This document shows positions 10,714 through 21,032 of a stretch of DNA of 64,000 nucleotides, one piece after another (position 1 is the stretch's first letter; every line of letters begins with the position of its first letter). The notes beneath the pieces were generated by a model. It was not told the origin of the DNA, searched no databases, and saw nothing but the letters and a program-made list of their open reading frames with translations. Both the position numbers and the translations under genes were made by a program. The DNA is from Sepioteuthis lessoniana. Its lineage: Eukaryota; Mollusca; Cephalopoda; Myopsida; Loliginidae. The stretch lies in the NCBI GenBank assembly GCA_963585895.1, contig OY757904.1, forward strand, positions 62,888,008 to 62,952,007, read 5' to 3'.

Positions 10714-10765
<52 letters not shown>
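10701..10765. repeat. (CA)n(TA)n microsatellite
   Basis: A short CA run followed by about 50 bases of TA. Confidence 0.97.
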
Positions 10766-10766
<1 letters not shown>

Positions 10767-11044
10767 CGTCTTGAAAATCTTGACCCAAAAGGAATCAACG
10801 GTGATTCAAACAAACCACAGATACTAAATTTTAACCCCCAAATACCAGGTGCATTCGATAAGTTTCCAGACTTTTTTCGTATAGGCATTTAACATTGTTG
10901 TAGTCTCTTGAAAATTCAGTATTGCTATACATGTTATGAGATGACTGACCAATTTTTATGATTTCAGGTTCAAATGAACAGCTACAGCAGGAATTTGCAT
11001 ACACCCTACTATAGTCTGATTGTAACTGCTGGTGAATTTCAAAA

Positions 11045-11314
11045 ATGCAATCTGACACATTAGAAGAACGATATGCAATAAAATTCTGTTTTAAACTTGG
11101 AAAAAATCATGCCACAGAAACGTATGGAATGCTTCAGACTGCTTTTCGACCATCTTGCATGAATCGATCAGCAGTTTTTGATTGGCATAAGAAATTCAAG
11201 GAAGGCAGGGAGTCTGTAAGGGATGATGATAGGTGTGAGAGGAGTAAGGAAGTCAATACACCAGAGTTGATTGGTCAAAGGGTTAGGATTAGGGTTACTA
11301 TATTGAGGTTTTAA
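11045..11314 (+). pseudogene. Mariner transposase, N-terminal part
   Basis: The frame starts at ATG 11045 and encodes the DNA-binding region of a mariner transposase: EERYAIKFCFKLGKN, then TYGMLQTAF, then W(H)KKFKEGRESV and DD.RC.RSKEV. It runs through TPELIG(Q) and then leaves the family sequence at the deletion junction near 11280. The last residues before the stop derive from filler and from downstream sequence read in the wrong frame. The first catalytic Asp, normally in the deleted interval, is absent. Confidence 0.9.
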
Positions 11315-11671
11315 GGGAGTTCAGGAAGAGATTCCGTCGGAAGCGGCCAGCACTCTACAAATCGGGTCAGTGGCATTTCCACCAAGACAATGGACCAGTC
11401 CACGACTTCATCCTTGTCCCAGACTATTTGACCAAGATGGGCATCAACACAGTTCCTCAGTCTCCCTATAGTCCAGACATTGCTCCTTGTGACTTTTGGT
11501 TATTCCCTAAGCTCGCAGGCTGTCGTTATGAGACAATTGAGGAGATAAAAAGGCTGTGACGAAGGTCACTGACACGCTCACACAAGAGGACTTCCATGGG
11601 GCCTTCCAGAAGTTATTGGAACGGTACAACAAGTTCATTGCAGCCGGGAAGATTACTTCGAAGGGGACTTG
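11299..11671 (+). pseudogene. Mariner transposase, C-terminal part
   Basis: Starting at tac 11296 the frame reads YY.EVLREFRKRF, then WHFHQDN (second catalytic Asp, codon near 11386), then YSPDIAPCDFW (third Asp). Exactly 34 residues separate the two Asp, so this is the DD34D signature. A 1-base loss near 11555 breaks the frame (..EEIK then RL stop), after which the family end (LTQEDFHGAFQKLLERYN) continues in the next frame. The part is not joined in frame to the N-terminal piece. Confidence 0.9.
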
Positions 11672-11860
11672 AGTTTCATGTGTGTACTATCAATGAAAGT
11701 GCCCATACGAAGAAAATCTGAAAACTTATCTTATGCACCTCGTACTTACATTAGATTACACATTTATTTTTATATTAAAAGTATAAGGATGTTAACATAT
11801 TCATTATTTAAGTATTCATTTCTTTTATTGACTGTTTTTTCTGTTTAAGGTCATCTTTGT

Positions 11861-11940
11861 GAAAAATGATTTATGGCTAATAGAGTTGTCTAGGATTCGA
11901 ACTAGAGTCACCGATTTTATTTTCTCCGACGTAACCTCCA
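11861..11940 (-). repeat. SINE C-like head, decayed
   Basis: 'gtctaggattcgaactagag' and 'tcaccgattttattttctcc' with 'gacgtaacc' match the antisense tRNA-like head of SINE C at 19340-19400. Confidence 0.5.
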
Positions 11941-12059
11941 TTAAAGTGTATCTCAAAGTAACAAGAGGAATACTGCAGGTTTCTTTTTGTTTGTTTTTAT
12001 TGGGGGGGTTGTTTTTTTTTGTTTGTTTTTTTTTGGTGGGGGGTCTTTATTAATTTCAG

Positions 12060-12770
12060 GTTATAAACCAGCAGTGCCATAAAGAATGGGGCCTTTTTAA
12101 ACTCCCTTTTTTATTGTATAATTTCAAAATTTTGCACGATTCCGAGTGGATCACCTTTCCCATCCAGTCGCGTCTAACCTTATACTTCTTTTGCACTACT
12201 CGGCTTTATTTGCTTATCATGTGATTAATGGTTTCGTCTCTGTCGCCTCATGATCTGCATTTGCTATTTTCTTGTGCATAATTGATTTTGGCTTTGATAT
12301 AATTGGTCTTTATGGCGTTGTCTTGTGCTGCTGATAGAAGAGATTCAGTTTTTCTTTTAAGGTATTCCTTTCATAGCCATATCCAGGTCTTCTCGTTTGA
12401 TTATTCAGGTTTCCTCACCGGATTTAACGGTAGATTTTTCACTGAAGTCTACGCGACAGCAAGTCTCCTCAGATGTTTCAGTCTTGGTCATCCTAAGTGC
12501 AGTGGTCTAGATGGTTTCGATTCTTTTGCTGTTCTCCATTAGCCACAGAGTCTTTTCCATGCCTTTGAGGGCCGTTCCAAGGTCACCGATTACATATTTC
12601 ATAGCTTTTTCAGCTCACCTGCAAGATCCAAGTAATTGTCTATATTTTCATTTTCTTTAGGAATCGTTCAAATGTCGAAGTCCCAGAGAATTTAATAATC
12701 ACATTTTCTTGGACAAATTCTAGTTTGTACTTATAACTTTTTAAATTAGCTCAATTTTAGTTTCTTGTAC
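12060..12770 (-). mobile_element. Second LINE type, C-terminal region (decayed)
   Basis: The minus strand encodes a stop-broken C-terminal region of a non-LTR retrotransposon: ..LKRKTESLLSAAQDNAIKTNY (about 12365-12300), then K.RS.GDRDETINHMIS, then a basic tail (..YKVRRDWMGKVIH). The pattern 'AAQ..A..T...K..I......CR.CG...ET..H' is typical of a LINE tail with a zinc knuckle, though one Cys codon is lost here. It differs from the RTE-like tails elsewhere in the window. The clade is not certain. Several stops make it a relic. Confidence 0.7.
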
Positions 12771-13305
12771 AAGTCACAGTTGATCACCTCCCCAAGTTAA
12801 TCATATCTTTTCTTTTATTCTTTTTGTGTCACTTTACTGCAATCGCTAATTATGTACTTAACTGTGTTGGGTCAGTAAAATGGTAATTCCTGTGAATGGA
12901 GTGAGTGAGGGAGAGGCTCTCAGTGATTGCATACACTAATCACATGATGAGCCCAAAAGTCTTGGCGCAATAATCCAAAATCCAGGGATATATTTCATCA
13001 GGCGTTCCGAGTGGCAGTGACATTAAAAGCTCTCAAAGAGACAACCCTAAGATACCAGATACCTTCTTCAGCACGCCGGTAAGTCCCTTAAACTCAATTT
13101 TATACACAGGAAGGACTGTATGTTGTTATTCATTCTTTCACGTAGTGGTTAATAAATTGTAAGAATTAAACGAAGAATTAATTCATTTATTTGTTGCTAT
13201 TAGTTTAAGAATAAACGCTATACTAGCACAACAGCTGCTTTATTGCTATTGCTACCTAACTTACACTTGTTATATGGTGTATTATCAATTTTTGCTTTGT
13301 CATAA
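12771..13305. other. Nothing recognised
   Basis: May contain more of the LINE relic, but I cannot align it. A short run near 12950-13080 is less AT-rich. No gene signal. Confidence 0.4.
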
Positions 13306-13500
13306 TAACTTCTTATGGGATTACTCTTTGCTGCTATGAGTTAGGATTCAGTTTCTCTTTTCAAGTTTCCTCCGTCTAGTCATATTCATGTTATATCATG
13401 TGCAATTATTTTAATGAGTCTCATTTTCTGGGACAGATTATGATCTGTTCAGATATCATATGTCAAAAGTCTCTTCTCTCATTCCCAATGGATCACCTTT
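13306..13500 (-). mobile_element. Second LINE type, short relic
   Basis: 'gctgctatgagttaggattc' followed by 'agtttctcttttcaagtttc' parallels 12326-12365 (tgctgctgatagaagagatt, cagtttttcttttaagg). 'ttcccaatggatcacctttc' at 13483-13502 parallels the block at 12142. It is a second, shorter and more decayed copy in the same orientation. Confidence 0.5.
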
Positions 13501-13990
13501 CTCGCTACCAATATTATTATTACAGAGATAGAAAGAGAAATAGAGAGAAAAATTAAGGTAACCAAAGAGATGAAAAAAGAAAGAAACCGCCAAATAACGA
13601 GAAGCTTGCATGGAATCAAATATTGGAATATTTACTAATTGGCACGGAGACATGAGAAGGATCGAATGCATTTAGGGAGACCAGTTGGATGTTGTTGATC
13701 TGGGTATTTCAAAAGGCTGTAATAACTGCATCAAATGATGATCGTAGTGGCGAATCCTTCGCTAGACAAACTTGTTAGCCATTTCAAAGTCATGTCAATC
13801 ATTTTTCTTCTGTGGACTATTTGCCTCAGATAGTTCGAGAGATAAGATGGTTACCGCCAAGCAATTAATCTTGCTGACTGAAATGAAGAGCGGTATGTCA
13901 GGCTATGACAGGTTATTCTAAAACTACGCCCTGACGAGATCTTTTAGATATTAGACGCATTTCTCCTCATTTGTGTTAGTTTAGTGTCAT
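13501..13990. other. Nothing recognised
   Basis: No repeat family or convincing open frame. Confidence 0.45.
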
Positions 13991-13992
13991 GT

Positions 13993-14140
13993 GTGTAATA
14001 TACAAGGTGTGATGAAAATGCATGGAAACTGAAGATTTAAAGTTCTTTTAATTCAAATTTTAAAATTTAAGTGATAATGTGGGTACGGCTAAGCACCTTA
14101 TAGAATAAGTGTTACTGTCATCGTATCTAAATATCAATGT
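13993..14140 (+). repeat. Family F repeat
   Basis: Opens 'tacaaggtgtgatgaaaatg' and continues 'aagtgataatgtgggtacgg' and 'ctaagcacctta'. The same opening occurs at 9826 and the same order at 15000-15130. At 15 kb the repeat leads into a mariner-like transposase relic, so family F may be the end of an old DNA transposon. Confidence 0.5.
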
Positions 14141-14142
14141 CT

Positions 14143-14236
14143 TTTTCTCTCTCTCTCTCTCTGTGCATCAGCGAAAATAAAGACAAAATAGATAGATAGG
14201 TCAACATATGTCAACCACCGCACACATCTATCTATC

Positions 14237-14267
<31 letters not shown>

Positions 14268-14296
14268 GCACATATATATATATATATATATATATG
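14143..14296. repeat. SSR cluster with inverted (GATA)/(TATC) arms
   Basis: A (TC)n run, then gatagatagg near 14190, then ctatctatctat near 14226, a TG run and a TA run. The GATA and TATC parts can pair as a short hairpin. Confidence 0.85.
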
Positions 14297-14485
14297 ACCC
14301 AAGTTCAAATCATGGACGAGAATGTTTGCATTTTGCATATCGCTTATAAGGTACGAATCTAATTAGTCTCCTTCCAACAGTAAGTTGATAGTATGGCAGA
14401 CTGAACTATTTTTCCTTCCTGTCTACAAGGAAAACTTTAAATCAAAACCTGTTAAACTCCGTTTAAAATTGACCTTGTGGCGCAT
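14297..14485 (+). repeat. SINE C, 5'-truncated copy
   Basis: Starts within the tRNA-like head at the B-box (gttcaaatcatggacgaga). The family body follows (gcagactgaa, ggaaaacttt, cctgttaaactccg, tttaaaattgaccttgtg). The start coincides with a TA microsatellite. Confidence 0.8.
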
Positions 14486-14998
14486 CGTGTGCGTGTGTAT
14501 GTGTCTCTGTTGTATAGCCACAATACAACTACACGTGTACATATACAAATATACACTTATATATGGAAACATCATTAACCGGTAATGAACGACTTCAATT
14601 ACGAACGAATACACTTCTTTACAAAAATATAAATCTCTCACACTTTATTTTCGAAAGGGTGATGTTCTGTTGTGTGTGAGAGGTGAGTGGAGACAGGAAC
14701 AGACTGCTATTTTGACCCAAGTTCTTCTCTTCACCATAGCAGCACTTCTTTCGCATCTTGGCTGGGGTTGCTCAACCGTGGGTCACTGAGGGTCGCAAAG
14801 CCCTCAGTCTGCAAGCTGGTTCTCACGCTGGCATTCCTGTCTCAACTGACTGACGGCCGCGGGCACCCTGTCTATATTCTTTCTTAAAGCCCACCTGCTG
14901 TCGCTTTTCTTTGGCTTATTTACAAAGGTGCGTCCCTTGATTGACGACTCGATCGAGGGTCAATATATAACATCTATCTGTGTACGTGTGTATGTAAA
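14486..14998. other. Gene-less stretch with a GC-richer island at 14690-14960
   Basis: 14690-14960 is clearly richer in G+C than its surroundings. It includes 'ggttgctcaaccgtgggtca' and a near-palindrome 'gacgactcgatcgagggtca' at about 14942-14961. It may be an old DNA transposon or SINE. I cannot assign it. The short frame across it has no recognisable domain. Confidence 0.4.
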
Positions 14999-14999
14999 T

Positions 15000-15420
15000 A
15001 TACAAGTGGTGGATGTAAATGTCTCCAAACAGAAGCTTTATTTCTTGAATTTAAGATTTAAGATGTGGGTATAGGTAAGCACTTCATATGATAAAATATT
15101 GTTGTGCAGATGTCTAGATGTATCAGTATCTATCTATAAATTATTCTGAAACAAGACTTGATTCTTTTTTAACGAAATAGTTCTAAAGAAATACATCAGT
15201 ACCCAAGACAGTTCGCTCCATACTCTCCTGACCTAAATCCGGGTGACTTTCAAAGAAAAGATTTGAGAACTTAGCGTGCATTTTAAGGAAAACAACATCA
15301 AACAGTGGAGCTAACTATCATATAAAAAGGGGAATTGCAAAGGTGCTTTGATTAATTAAAAACTCACTCGAATAATTGTGCTAGTTGCTGAAGGGAAGAT
15401 TTCAAAGGAAATTAACGTTT
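15000..15420 (+). mobile_element. Family F with a mariner transposase relic
   Basis: 15000-15130 is family F. Downstream, 15205-15245 encodes SILS.DLNPGD on the plus strand, a degenerate form of the mariner YSPDLNP.D motif around the third catalytic Asp. At 15310-15380 the HIKRGIAKVL-like piece resembles the C-terminal end of mariner transposases. Several stops and frameshifts are present. The motif is short, so the call is moderate. Confidence 0.45.
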
Positions 15421-15827
15421 TTCTCATATTTCATTTTTCTCTTGGTAAATAGAGCTCTCGATTCTAGACTTTCTGAACGCACCTCAAAAAATTATGTTTT
15501 AACAATACAATTTGCAATTTGCGCGTTCATCTCTGTCCAGTACAGAGTCAATCGGGTAAAGGAAGAGTATGCTGCACCAGTTTTTCTACTTATGAGAGTC
15601 AACATGTTTTAAAACACAGCAATCAAAATTCTAGACCATTGTCCATCGGTGCCGATAGGACAAATGATTTACTTAGCTTTGCTCAGTTTGGCACAAGGCT
15701 AGAAGTATGGGGAGCTTGTGAGAATCAAAATGACAACTGATTATCTGTTACACTAACATGCTAAAAATTTATACTGCGTGGTGTTCCCTGGCATCGGAGG
15801 AAATATTCAATTACTTAAGTCAACTAT
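15421..15827. other. Nothing recognised
   Basis: Two overlapping short frames lack any recognisable domain or splice context. No repeat family is seen. Confidence 0.4.
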
Positions 15828-15828
15828 T

Positions 15829-16385
15829 ACCCAGTTGGCTTGGGCTGTAGAATACACCGAATGCATCTTTGCAGAGGGGTAAGACACCCCCACCAACGAG
15901 TGTCCTGTTTATGACACAAAACAATCGGATGTTGAGGTTCCAATAATGCTGGAGCTTTGGGGAATGCGGTGCACCCGTTCATTTCCATTGTTCCCTGGTC
16001 CACTCTGGCCTGGAGTGGTAGCATTTGATAGGGCCCTATCTATGTGTCAAATAGAACTTAACTGCGTAATTTTGCTAAACTGAATTGTTTGAACTGGAAC
16101 TGTTTTTGAAATTGAAATTGTACTTACGCTAAACTGAATTGTTTAAAAAAGAATTGTTTTGACAATCAACTGTGTGTAAACAAAATCTGTACATATACTA
16201 AACTGAAGTGGTTGAATTAGAACTGTTTGAATAAACTGAATAACTTGAAATAGAAATGTTTTTGACACTTAAACTGTGTACACATGCTAAACTGAATTGT
16301 TTGAAAAAGAACAGATTACTTGTATAAAAATGGATTTGGCATTAAATTATCGACAATGGTTGATATGCTATAAAACCCAAGCAAC
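15829..16385 (+). repeat. Family A retroposon
   Basis: Head from 'acccagttggcttgggctgt'. The body has at least four units (taaactgaattgtttga, agaactgttt), and the tail is near 16330-16385 (tggcattaaattat, then ggttgatatgctataaaac, then ccaagcaaccaac). No clear TSD is visible. Confidence 0.88.
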
Positions 16386-16608
16386 CAACAACTTCAGTCA
16401 CCAAACATACCATATATTACACAAAGACACCCACTATCACAACCACGGACACATGCATATACACACACATATATCGCTTATACACTTGGCAATCTGTACG
16501 CGTGTGCGCGTATTTATTTAACCTCTCTGCCATGTGCAAGATACGACAAAAAAAGTCAATTTCTTAGCGGGACAAAGTTGGTTTGAACTCAGTTTTACTT
16601 CTCTTAGA

Positions 16609-16855
16609 CCGGGTTATTGGCCTAATGAGAAGAGAGTTCGTAATAGTCCGGGAGACCAGGTTTCAATCTCAGGCTGAGTCGTACCAAAGACTCAATAAAT
16701 GGTACTTGATGCTACCTTGCTTTACACTCAGCACAATAAGGTAAATGATCAAGGGTAAAGTAGAGCAATACAAGGAATAGAGTAGTGCCCTCCCCTACAC
16801 ATTAGTATAGTAGCTATTGAAAAGGGAGCCTTCCGGTCACCATCGATTAAAGTCA
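16609..16855 (+). repeat. SINE B, near full-length but decayed
   Basis: 'tggcctaatgagaagagagt' (A-box region) and 'aggtttcaatctcaggctga' (B-box region) are followed by 'gtaccaaagactcaataaat', 'agggtaaagtagagcaatac' and 'tagtagctattgaaaaggga'. It is more diverged than the copy at 4113. Confidence 0.82.
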
Positions 16856-17074
16856 CATCTAGGCAAAAGAACCGGATCGACCTCTTGATTTACTTGGAGG
16901 AGAGAATAGATTGGCTAGAATTTAAGCTCAGCTCGTCGAGTCCATGCCCCATAACGATAACCCTGTGCATGCAGAATGCTCCACGTTTATAAGTCCAACC
17001 GATATGCCTACGTAAAATTTATCGCCATGGAAAACAGAATCGAAATACCGAGTTTAAATTTTGATTTAGACTCT

Positions 17075-17700
17075 ACATAGTAGTCATCATCATGATCATC
17101 ATCATGTCGTGCCACTAGCACGGATATCCCTGACCCTCTCTCGCCACTTCTTCCAATCATTCATCGCTTTTGGCAGGTCTTCAGGGCTACATCCCGTATC
17201 CTCACTGCTGGTCGTCCTGCTTTTGCTTGGTCATATGCGGGGGTCCATAGGAGTATATCACTGATGAGTTCGTCCTTGCTTCTCCAGCAGTGTCCTGCGT
17301 GTCTGGTTCGTCTAACTTGTATAGTTTTCGTGATGGAAAGCAAGTGGCCGTATAGCTGGTGTCTTGTGAGGTGTTGCCGCCAGGACTTGTTCAATATTGC
17401 TCCCAACATTCTTGTGTAATTGCCGTCTAGCATCTTCTTCAGCCGTTTAGTTAGCGTCCAAGTAGTGCATCCACATAGCAGTATCGATACGACCGCTGCG
17501 TTTCATTTTATCGGTCAGGTCTGATTTCCATATGATCGAGAGCCTATCAATAACTGTCCATACTTTCGTTAGTCGCGTGTCGATGTCTTTTTCGGTTGAT
17601 GAGACGATGCTTCCTAGGTAGGTGAATTTGTCTACTAGTTTCAGAGAGGCTCCGTCTAGTGTGGAAATGTCGCCTGTAAACTACACAGAAAAGGCATAAA
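17075..17700 (-). mobile_element. RTE-like LINE, 5'-truncated copy with 3' end
   Basis: On the minus strand it encodes ..GASLKLVDKFTYLGS, DIDTRLTKVWTVIDRLS, IWKSDLTDKMK, then LDGNYTRMLGAILNKSWRQH, RRTRHAGHCWRSKDELISDILLWTP and AKAGRP. The 3' end is a short (ATG)n-like tail (catcatcatgatcatcatca on the plus strand at about 17085-17105). A frame break at about 17440-17500 and stops mark it as dead. It is the longest LINE copy here. The C-terminal domain is widely seen in animal non-LTR elements; RTE-like is my best guess. Confidence 0.85.
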
Positions 17701-17928
17701 AAACATTTCCTTACACTCTGTTTTATCACCAGGCATCTCACAGTTGCTGATTGTGAATAGTGTTCATAAGGGAGAAGTTTAGTAAACCACTTTCCAATAA
17801 TGACCTTACCTATTCAAAAAAGCCTTCTCTAGAAAAGAAACCTTCTAACTCCAGAAAATCTGTTACCGTCATTATCAAACTTAATTATAGAAAACGTATA
17901 ATTTCTATGAGTTTATCTCAGTTTGTAC

Positions 17929-18050
17929 GTATCAAGGGTAAAGTGGAGCAATCCAGGGAAAGGAGTAGCGCCTTCCCCCTACACCTAGGTGTAGTAGCAA
18001 TTGAAAAGGGAGCCTTCAGGTCACCCTCGACTACGGTTGCCAACTTGTAA
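17929..18050 (+). repeat. SINE B, 3' half
   Basis: Begins 'gtacgtatcaagggtaaagt' and ends 'gactacggttgccaacttg'. The tRNA-like head is absent. Copies truncated at exactly this place also occur at 21386 and 46010, so this 3' module may be mobile by itself or shared with another family. Confidence 0.82.
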
Positions 18051-18840
18051 ATACTTATTTTTTAAGTGTGGTATGGACTATCAAATATACCAGATTCATT
18101 GTACAGTGTATTTCACAATTTGTAAAACAAAGCAACGGTCTCTTATTCTTTCCCAGTGGTCTTTATTCTCTTTCTCTTTTCAGATTAAAGCAGGGAAATA
18201 GTTTATTTTAATATACGCAACCAAATATAGCGAAATCATACTTTGAACGATGGGGTCGAATATCTTTTGTGTGAAGACATATTAAAAAAAAAAGCAATAT
18301 ACAGAAGTTCACTTTCAACCCATTTCAAAGCAAGTCAGATTTTCAAGTTGGTTAAGATCTTTGAAGCTCCTGTCACTTGTGAGGATCGTAGGGCAACGGG
18401 TTTCTTACCATTTGGGCCTCCGATAACAAACGATCACCCAGGAGGAATGTGGACGCGTTGTCAACAACTTAGCATGCTACATTCAATCAACAGTTCGTGT
18501 AACTGAACGGTGGTCAACTTGTGCATTTACTCTAATGCTCCTCCAAACATTTTTGTTCATAGCTGAGAGTAATTCCCGCAGATTCTAAATAGTTTCCTTT
18601 CACCTATCAATAAATGCAATATTAACTACTTTATCCTTTGTGGTGCTTGATTTGTGCCCGATTATTTTGTTTGAAAAGTTGTGAAACGCTATGTATATAA
18701 AAAAAACATTTCTTCACAAAAAAATATCTCAAGAATATTTCCCAACTCGTGTATGCGAAGTTTAGGTATATGATATTCTAATATTTACTGAAACGGCGGG
18801 TATGATTAGCACTTGTATGTTGGTATTTAAGCAACACCTT
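18051..18840. other. Nothing recognised
   Basis: One short frame at 18243-18506 lacks a known domain. No repeat family is recognised. Confidence 0.4.
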
Positions 18841-19430
18841 CGGCATGATTAGGGTGTGACACAAGGTCAATTTTAAAGCGAAATGAAGTTGGACTGAATT
18901 TAGCGGTTTCCTTTTCTTAGACTGTTTACTTAACGAAGGCTAAAGAACACAGTCTGCCCAACTATTTACCCATAATGGAGGAAAGATAGACCATATTTAC
19001 CAACTCCTCAGCTCGAGCAGGATGTGACACAACGTCAATTTTTTTAAGCGAAGTTTAACAGGTTTGAATTCAGAGTTTTCCTTCTCCATAGACTTGTTGC
19101 CTCACCAAGGCTGAAGAATCTAGTCTGCCATATTATTTACCCATAGCTGGAGGGAGAATAATTGGATTCATACCTTCCCTAAGGGTATTAATGCTATGTG
19201 AAATGCAATTAGTGTCGGCCAGGATTTGAACTCGTGTCGCCGTGTCCATTTCCTACGACGGTAACCATTACACCATGGGCACCATGGAGGAAGAATAGAC
19301 AAATTGATGATTGTCCCAAGTGAATATTTCTGATGTGAAATGCGAACTGACACGTTCAGGATTCGAACTAGGCTCATCGATTTCATTTCTTTAGGCGATA
19401 ACTATTACCCTCCGTGTTCTCACAGAAAAT
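18841..19430 (-). repeat. SINE C interrupted by a second SINE C
   Basis: The outer copy is split: its 3' part lies at about 18841-18991 and its tRNA-like head at about 19301-19400 (cgttcaggattcgaactagg). The inner copy at 18992-19283 is bracketed by the TSD atggaggaaagatagac / atggaggaagaatagac. Both lie on the minus strand. The inner head reads, in reverse, as tRNA-like: ggtgcc.atggtgtaatggt and tcaaatcctgg. Confidence 0.85.
18992..19283 (-). repeat. SINE C, inner full-length copy
   Basis: 292 bp between 17-base TSDs (18975-18991 and 19284-19300, two differences). On the minus strand: A-box-like 'tggtgtaatggttaccgtcg', B-box-like 'agttcaaatcctgg', body ending in 'aattgacgttgtgtcacatc' and 'ctgctcgagctgagg'. 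The TSD proves retroposition and fixes both ends. Confidence 0.9.
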
Positions 19431-19597
19431 TCTACCATGTTGAAATCTGTGTATCGAGTTTCAGTATCTAAGACAGTTCTTTTTAAATATGTATTTTTAA
19501 ACCATGTATTTCTTTGTTTAGATACTCTGTACACGTGTATCTCTGCATATGTGTCTGTCAGTGTGTATGTGTGTGATTGACTTGTTCCATTAAAAGA

Positions 19598-20175
19598 TTT
19601 GGTTTGGTTTGGTGGGTTTTATGGCATATCAACCTTTGTAGGTTATTTAACGCCAAATACATTTTTATTTAAATAATCTGTTCTATTTAAAAAGATTCAG
19701 TTTACCATAAGTAAACAGTTTAATTGTCAAAAACATTTCCATTTCAAACTATTCAAGCAGTTATATGTAACAATTCAGTTAAGTGTAAATACAGTTTTAA
19801 TGTCGAAAAACAGTTCTATTTCAAATAATTCAGTTAAGCATAAGCACGCAGTTTAAATGTAAGTATGGTTTAATTGTCAAAAACATTTTATTTCAAGCTA
19901 TTCAGTTTACACAAACAATTCATTTTAGCATAAGTATGCTGTTAGTTCTATTTAACCCATAGATAAGGCCCTATCAGGTGCTACCACTCCGGGCCAGAGT
20001 GGACCTGGGAGCAATGACAATGAAGGGGTAATCCGCATTCCCCAAAGCTCAAGCACTGCTGGAACCTCAACATCAAATTGTTTAGTGTCATATCCAGGAC
20101 ACTGGTTAGGTAGGGAGTCTTACCCCTCTGCAGAGAAGCAGTCGGTGTAATCTACAACCCCAGCCGACTGTGCAA
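19598..20175 (-). repeat. Family A retroposon with TSD
   Basis: Starts with the tail in reverse (ggtttggtttggtgggtttt, atggcatatcaacctttgta). Body units follow, then the head ending 'cagccgactgtgcaa'. Flanks tccattaaaaga (19586-19597) and ttcattaaaaga (20176-20187) differ at one base and are the TSD. Insert length is 578 bp. Confidence 0.9.
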
Positions 20176-20189
20176 TTCATTAAAAGAGG

Positions 20190-20275
20190 AATTAGTGCTA
20201 AGTGAAACACGTACAGGATTTGAACCTATGACCCTGATTCAATTTTCTGTGATTATAACCGTTGCCTAACTCCAA
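20190..20275 (-). repeat. tRNA-like SINE head, decayed
   Basis: 'ttagtgctaagtgaaacacg', 'aggatttgaacctatgaccc' and 'gattataaccgttgcctaac' match the antisense layout of a tRNA-derived SINE C head. Confidence 0.5.
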
Positions 20276-20355
20276 AATATTATAATACCAAATATTAGTA
20301 GGAGGTCTGATAAACTATCAAATACAGTCACTACCTTGCTTTGATGAGAGAGTCT

Positions 20356-20358
20356 GTG

Positions 20359-20400
<42 letters not shown>
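20356..20400. repeat. (TA)n microsatellite
   Basis: About 44 bases of alternating TA. Confidence 0.97.
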
Positions 20401-20401
<1 letters not shown>

Positions 20402-20940
20402 TTAGCCTGCGGCCGTTCTTGTTCCACTATTTATAAGAATATTCTGCTGAAATATTTTGAAAATACAAGTTTCAAAATAACCGCACACTCACACAAGCAT
20501 TAAAAAAAATCAACGCCTTTTATTGATCGGAATACTTCGAAAAAGGATCTCGATTTAAAATATGAAAGAGACAGATTTTCTTATGTAAATTTTCTGTTTG
20601 ATTCGTTGATACATTTTTACTTCTTAAATTCAAACATGTCGAAATAAATTTTATAAAAGACAAATCTTGATTATTTTTACTTGTATGTTTTGGAATCTTC
20701 ATCTCTATCTCTCTCTCTCTCTCTCCAATTCCATTTCAATCTTCATTATCATCTTATGTGCTTCCCTTTTGAAAAAAGGAAGAACAACAAATACTATTCG
20801 GCGTTGTATTCTTTTTTTTTTTTTTTTGTAGCATTTAGAAAAACAAATGGTTTAAAAACATAGCTGCATGAATTTATTATACTCTGTGAAAGAATCGTAT
20901 TGACAAAACATAAGAACATAATCTTTATTTACGTCATATA
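20401..20940. other. AT-rich stretch with a (TC)n run and T-run
   Basis: (TC)n at about 20707-20727 and T15 near 20812-20827. No repeat family or gene. Confidence 0.5.
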
Positions 20941-20984
20941 CACACTTATATACACACACACACATATATATATATATATACATG

Positions 20985-21031
<47 letters not shown>
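20941..21031. repeat. (CA)(TA)(TG) compound microsatellite
   Basis: CA, TA and TG runs in order, self-complementary as at 1881. Confidence 0.95.

Positions 21032-21032
<1 letters not shown>

Larger units (their letters stand above)
10845..11742 (+). mobile_element. Internally deleted mariner (DD34D) with both TIRs
   Basis: Flanked by TA dinucleotides at 10843-10844 and 11743-11744, the mariner target duplication. The ends match as inverted repeats of about 40 bases (left ccaggtgcattcgataag, right in reverse cgaggtgcataagataag). The element is 898 bp where mariners are about 1.3 kb. The N-terminal helix-turn-helix part and the C-terminal third of the transposase remain, joined by a short telomere-like filler at 11280-11298. 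It is non-autonomous. Confidence 0.93.

Noticed and set aside
12303-12542. 79-residue plus-strand frame
   Set aside because: It is antisense to the decayed LINE tail that is readable on the minus strand.
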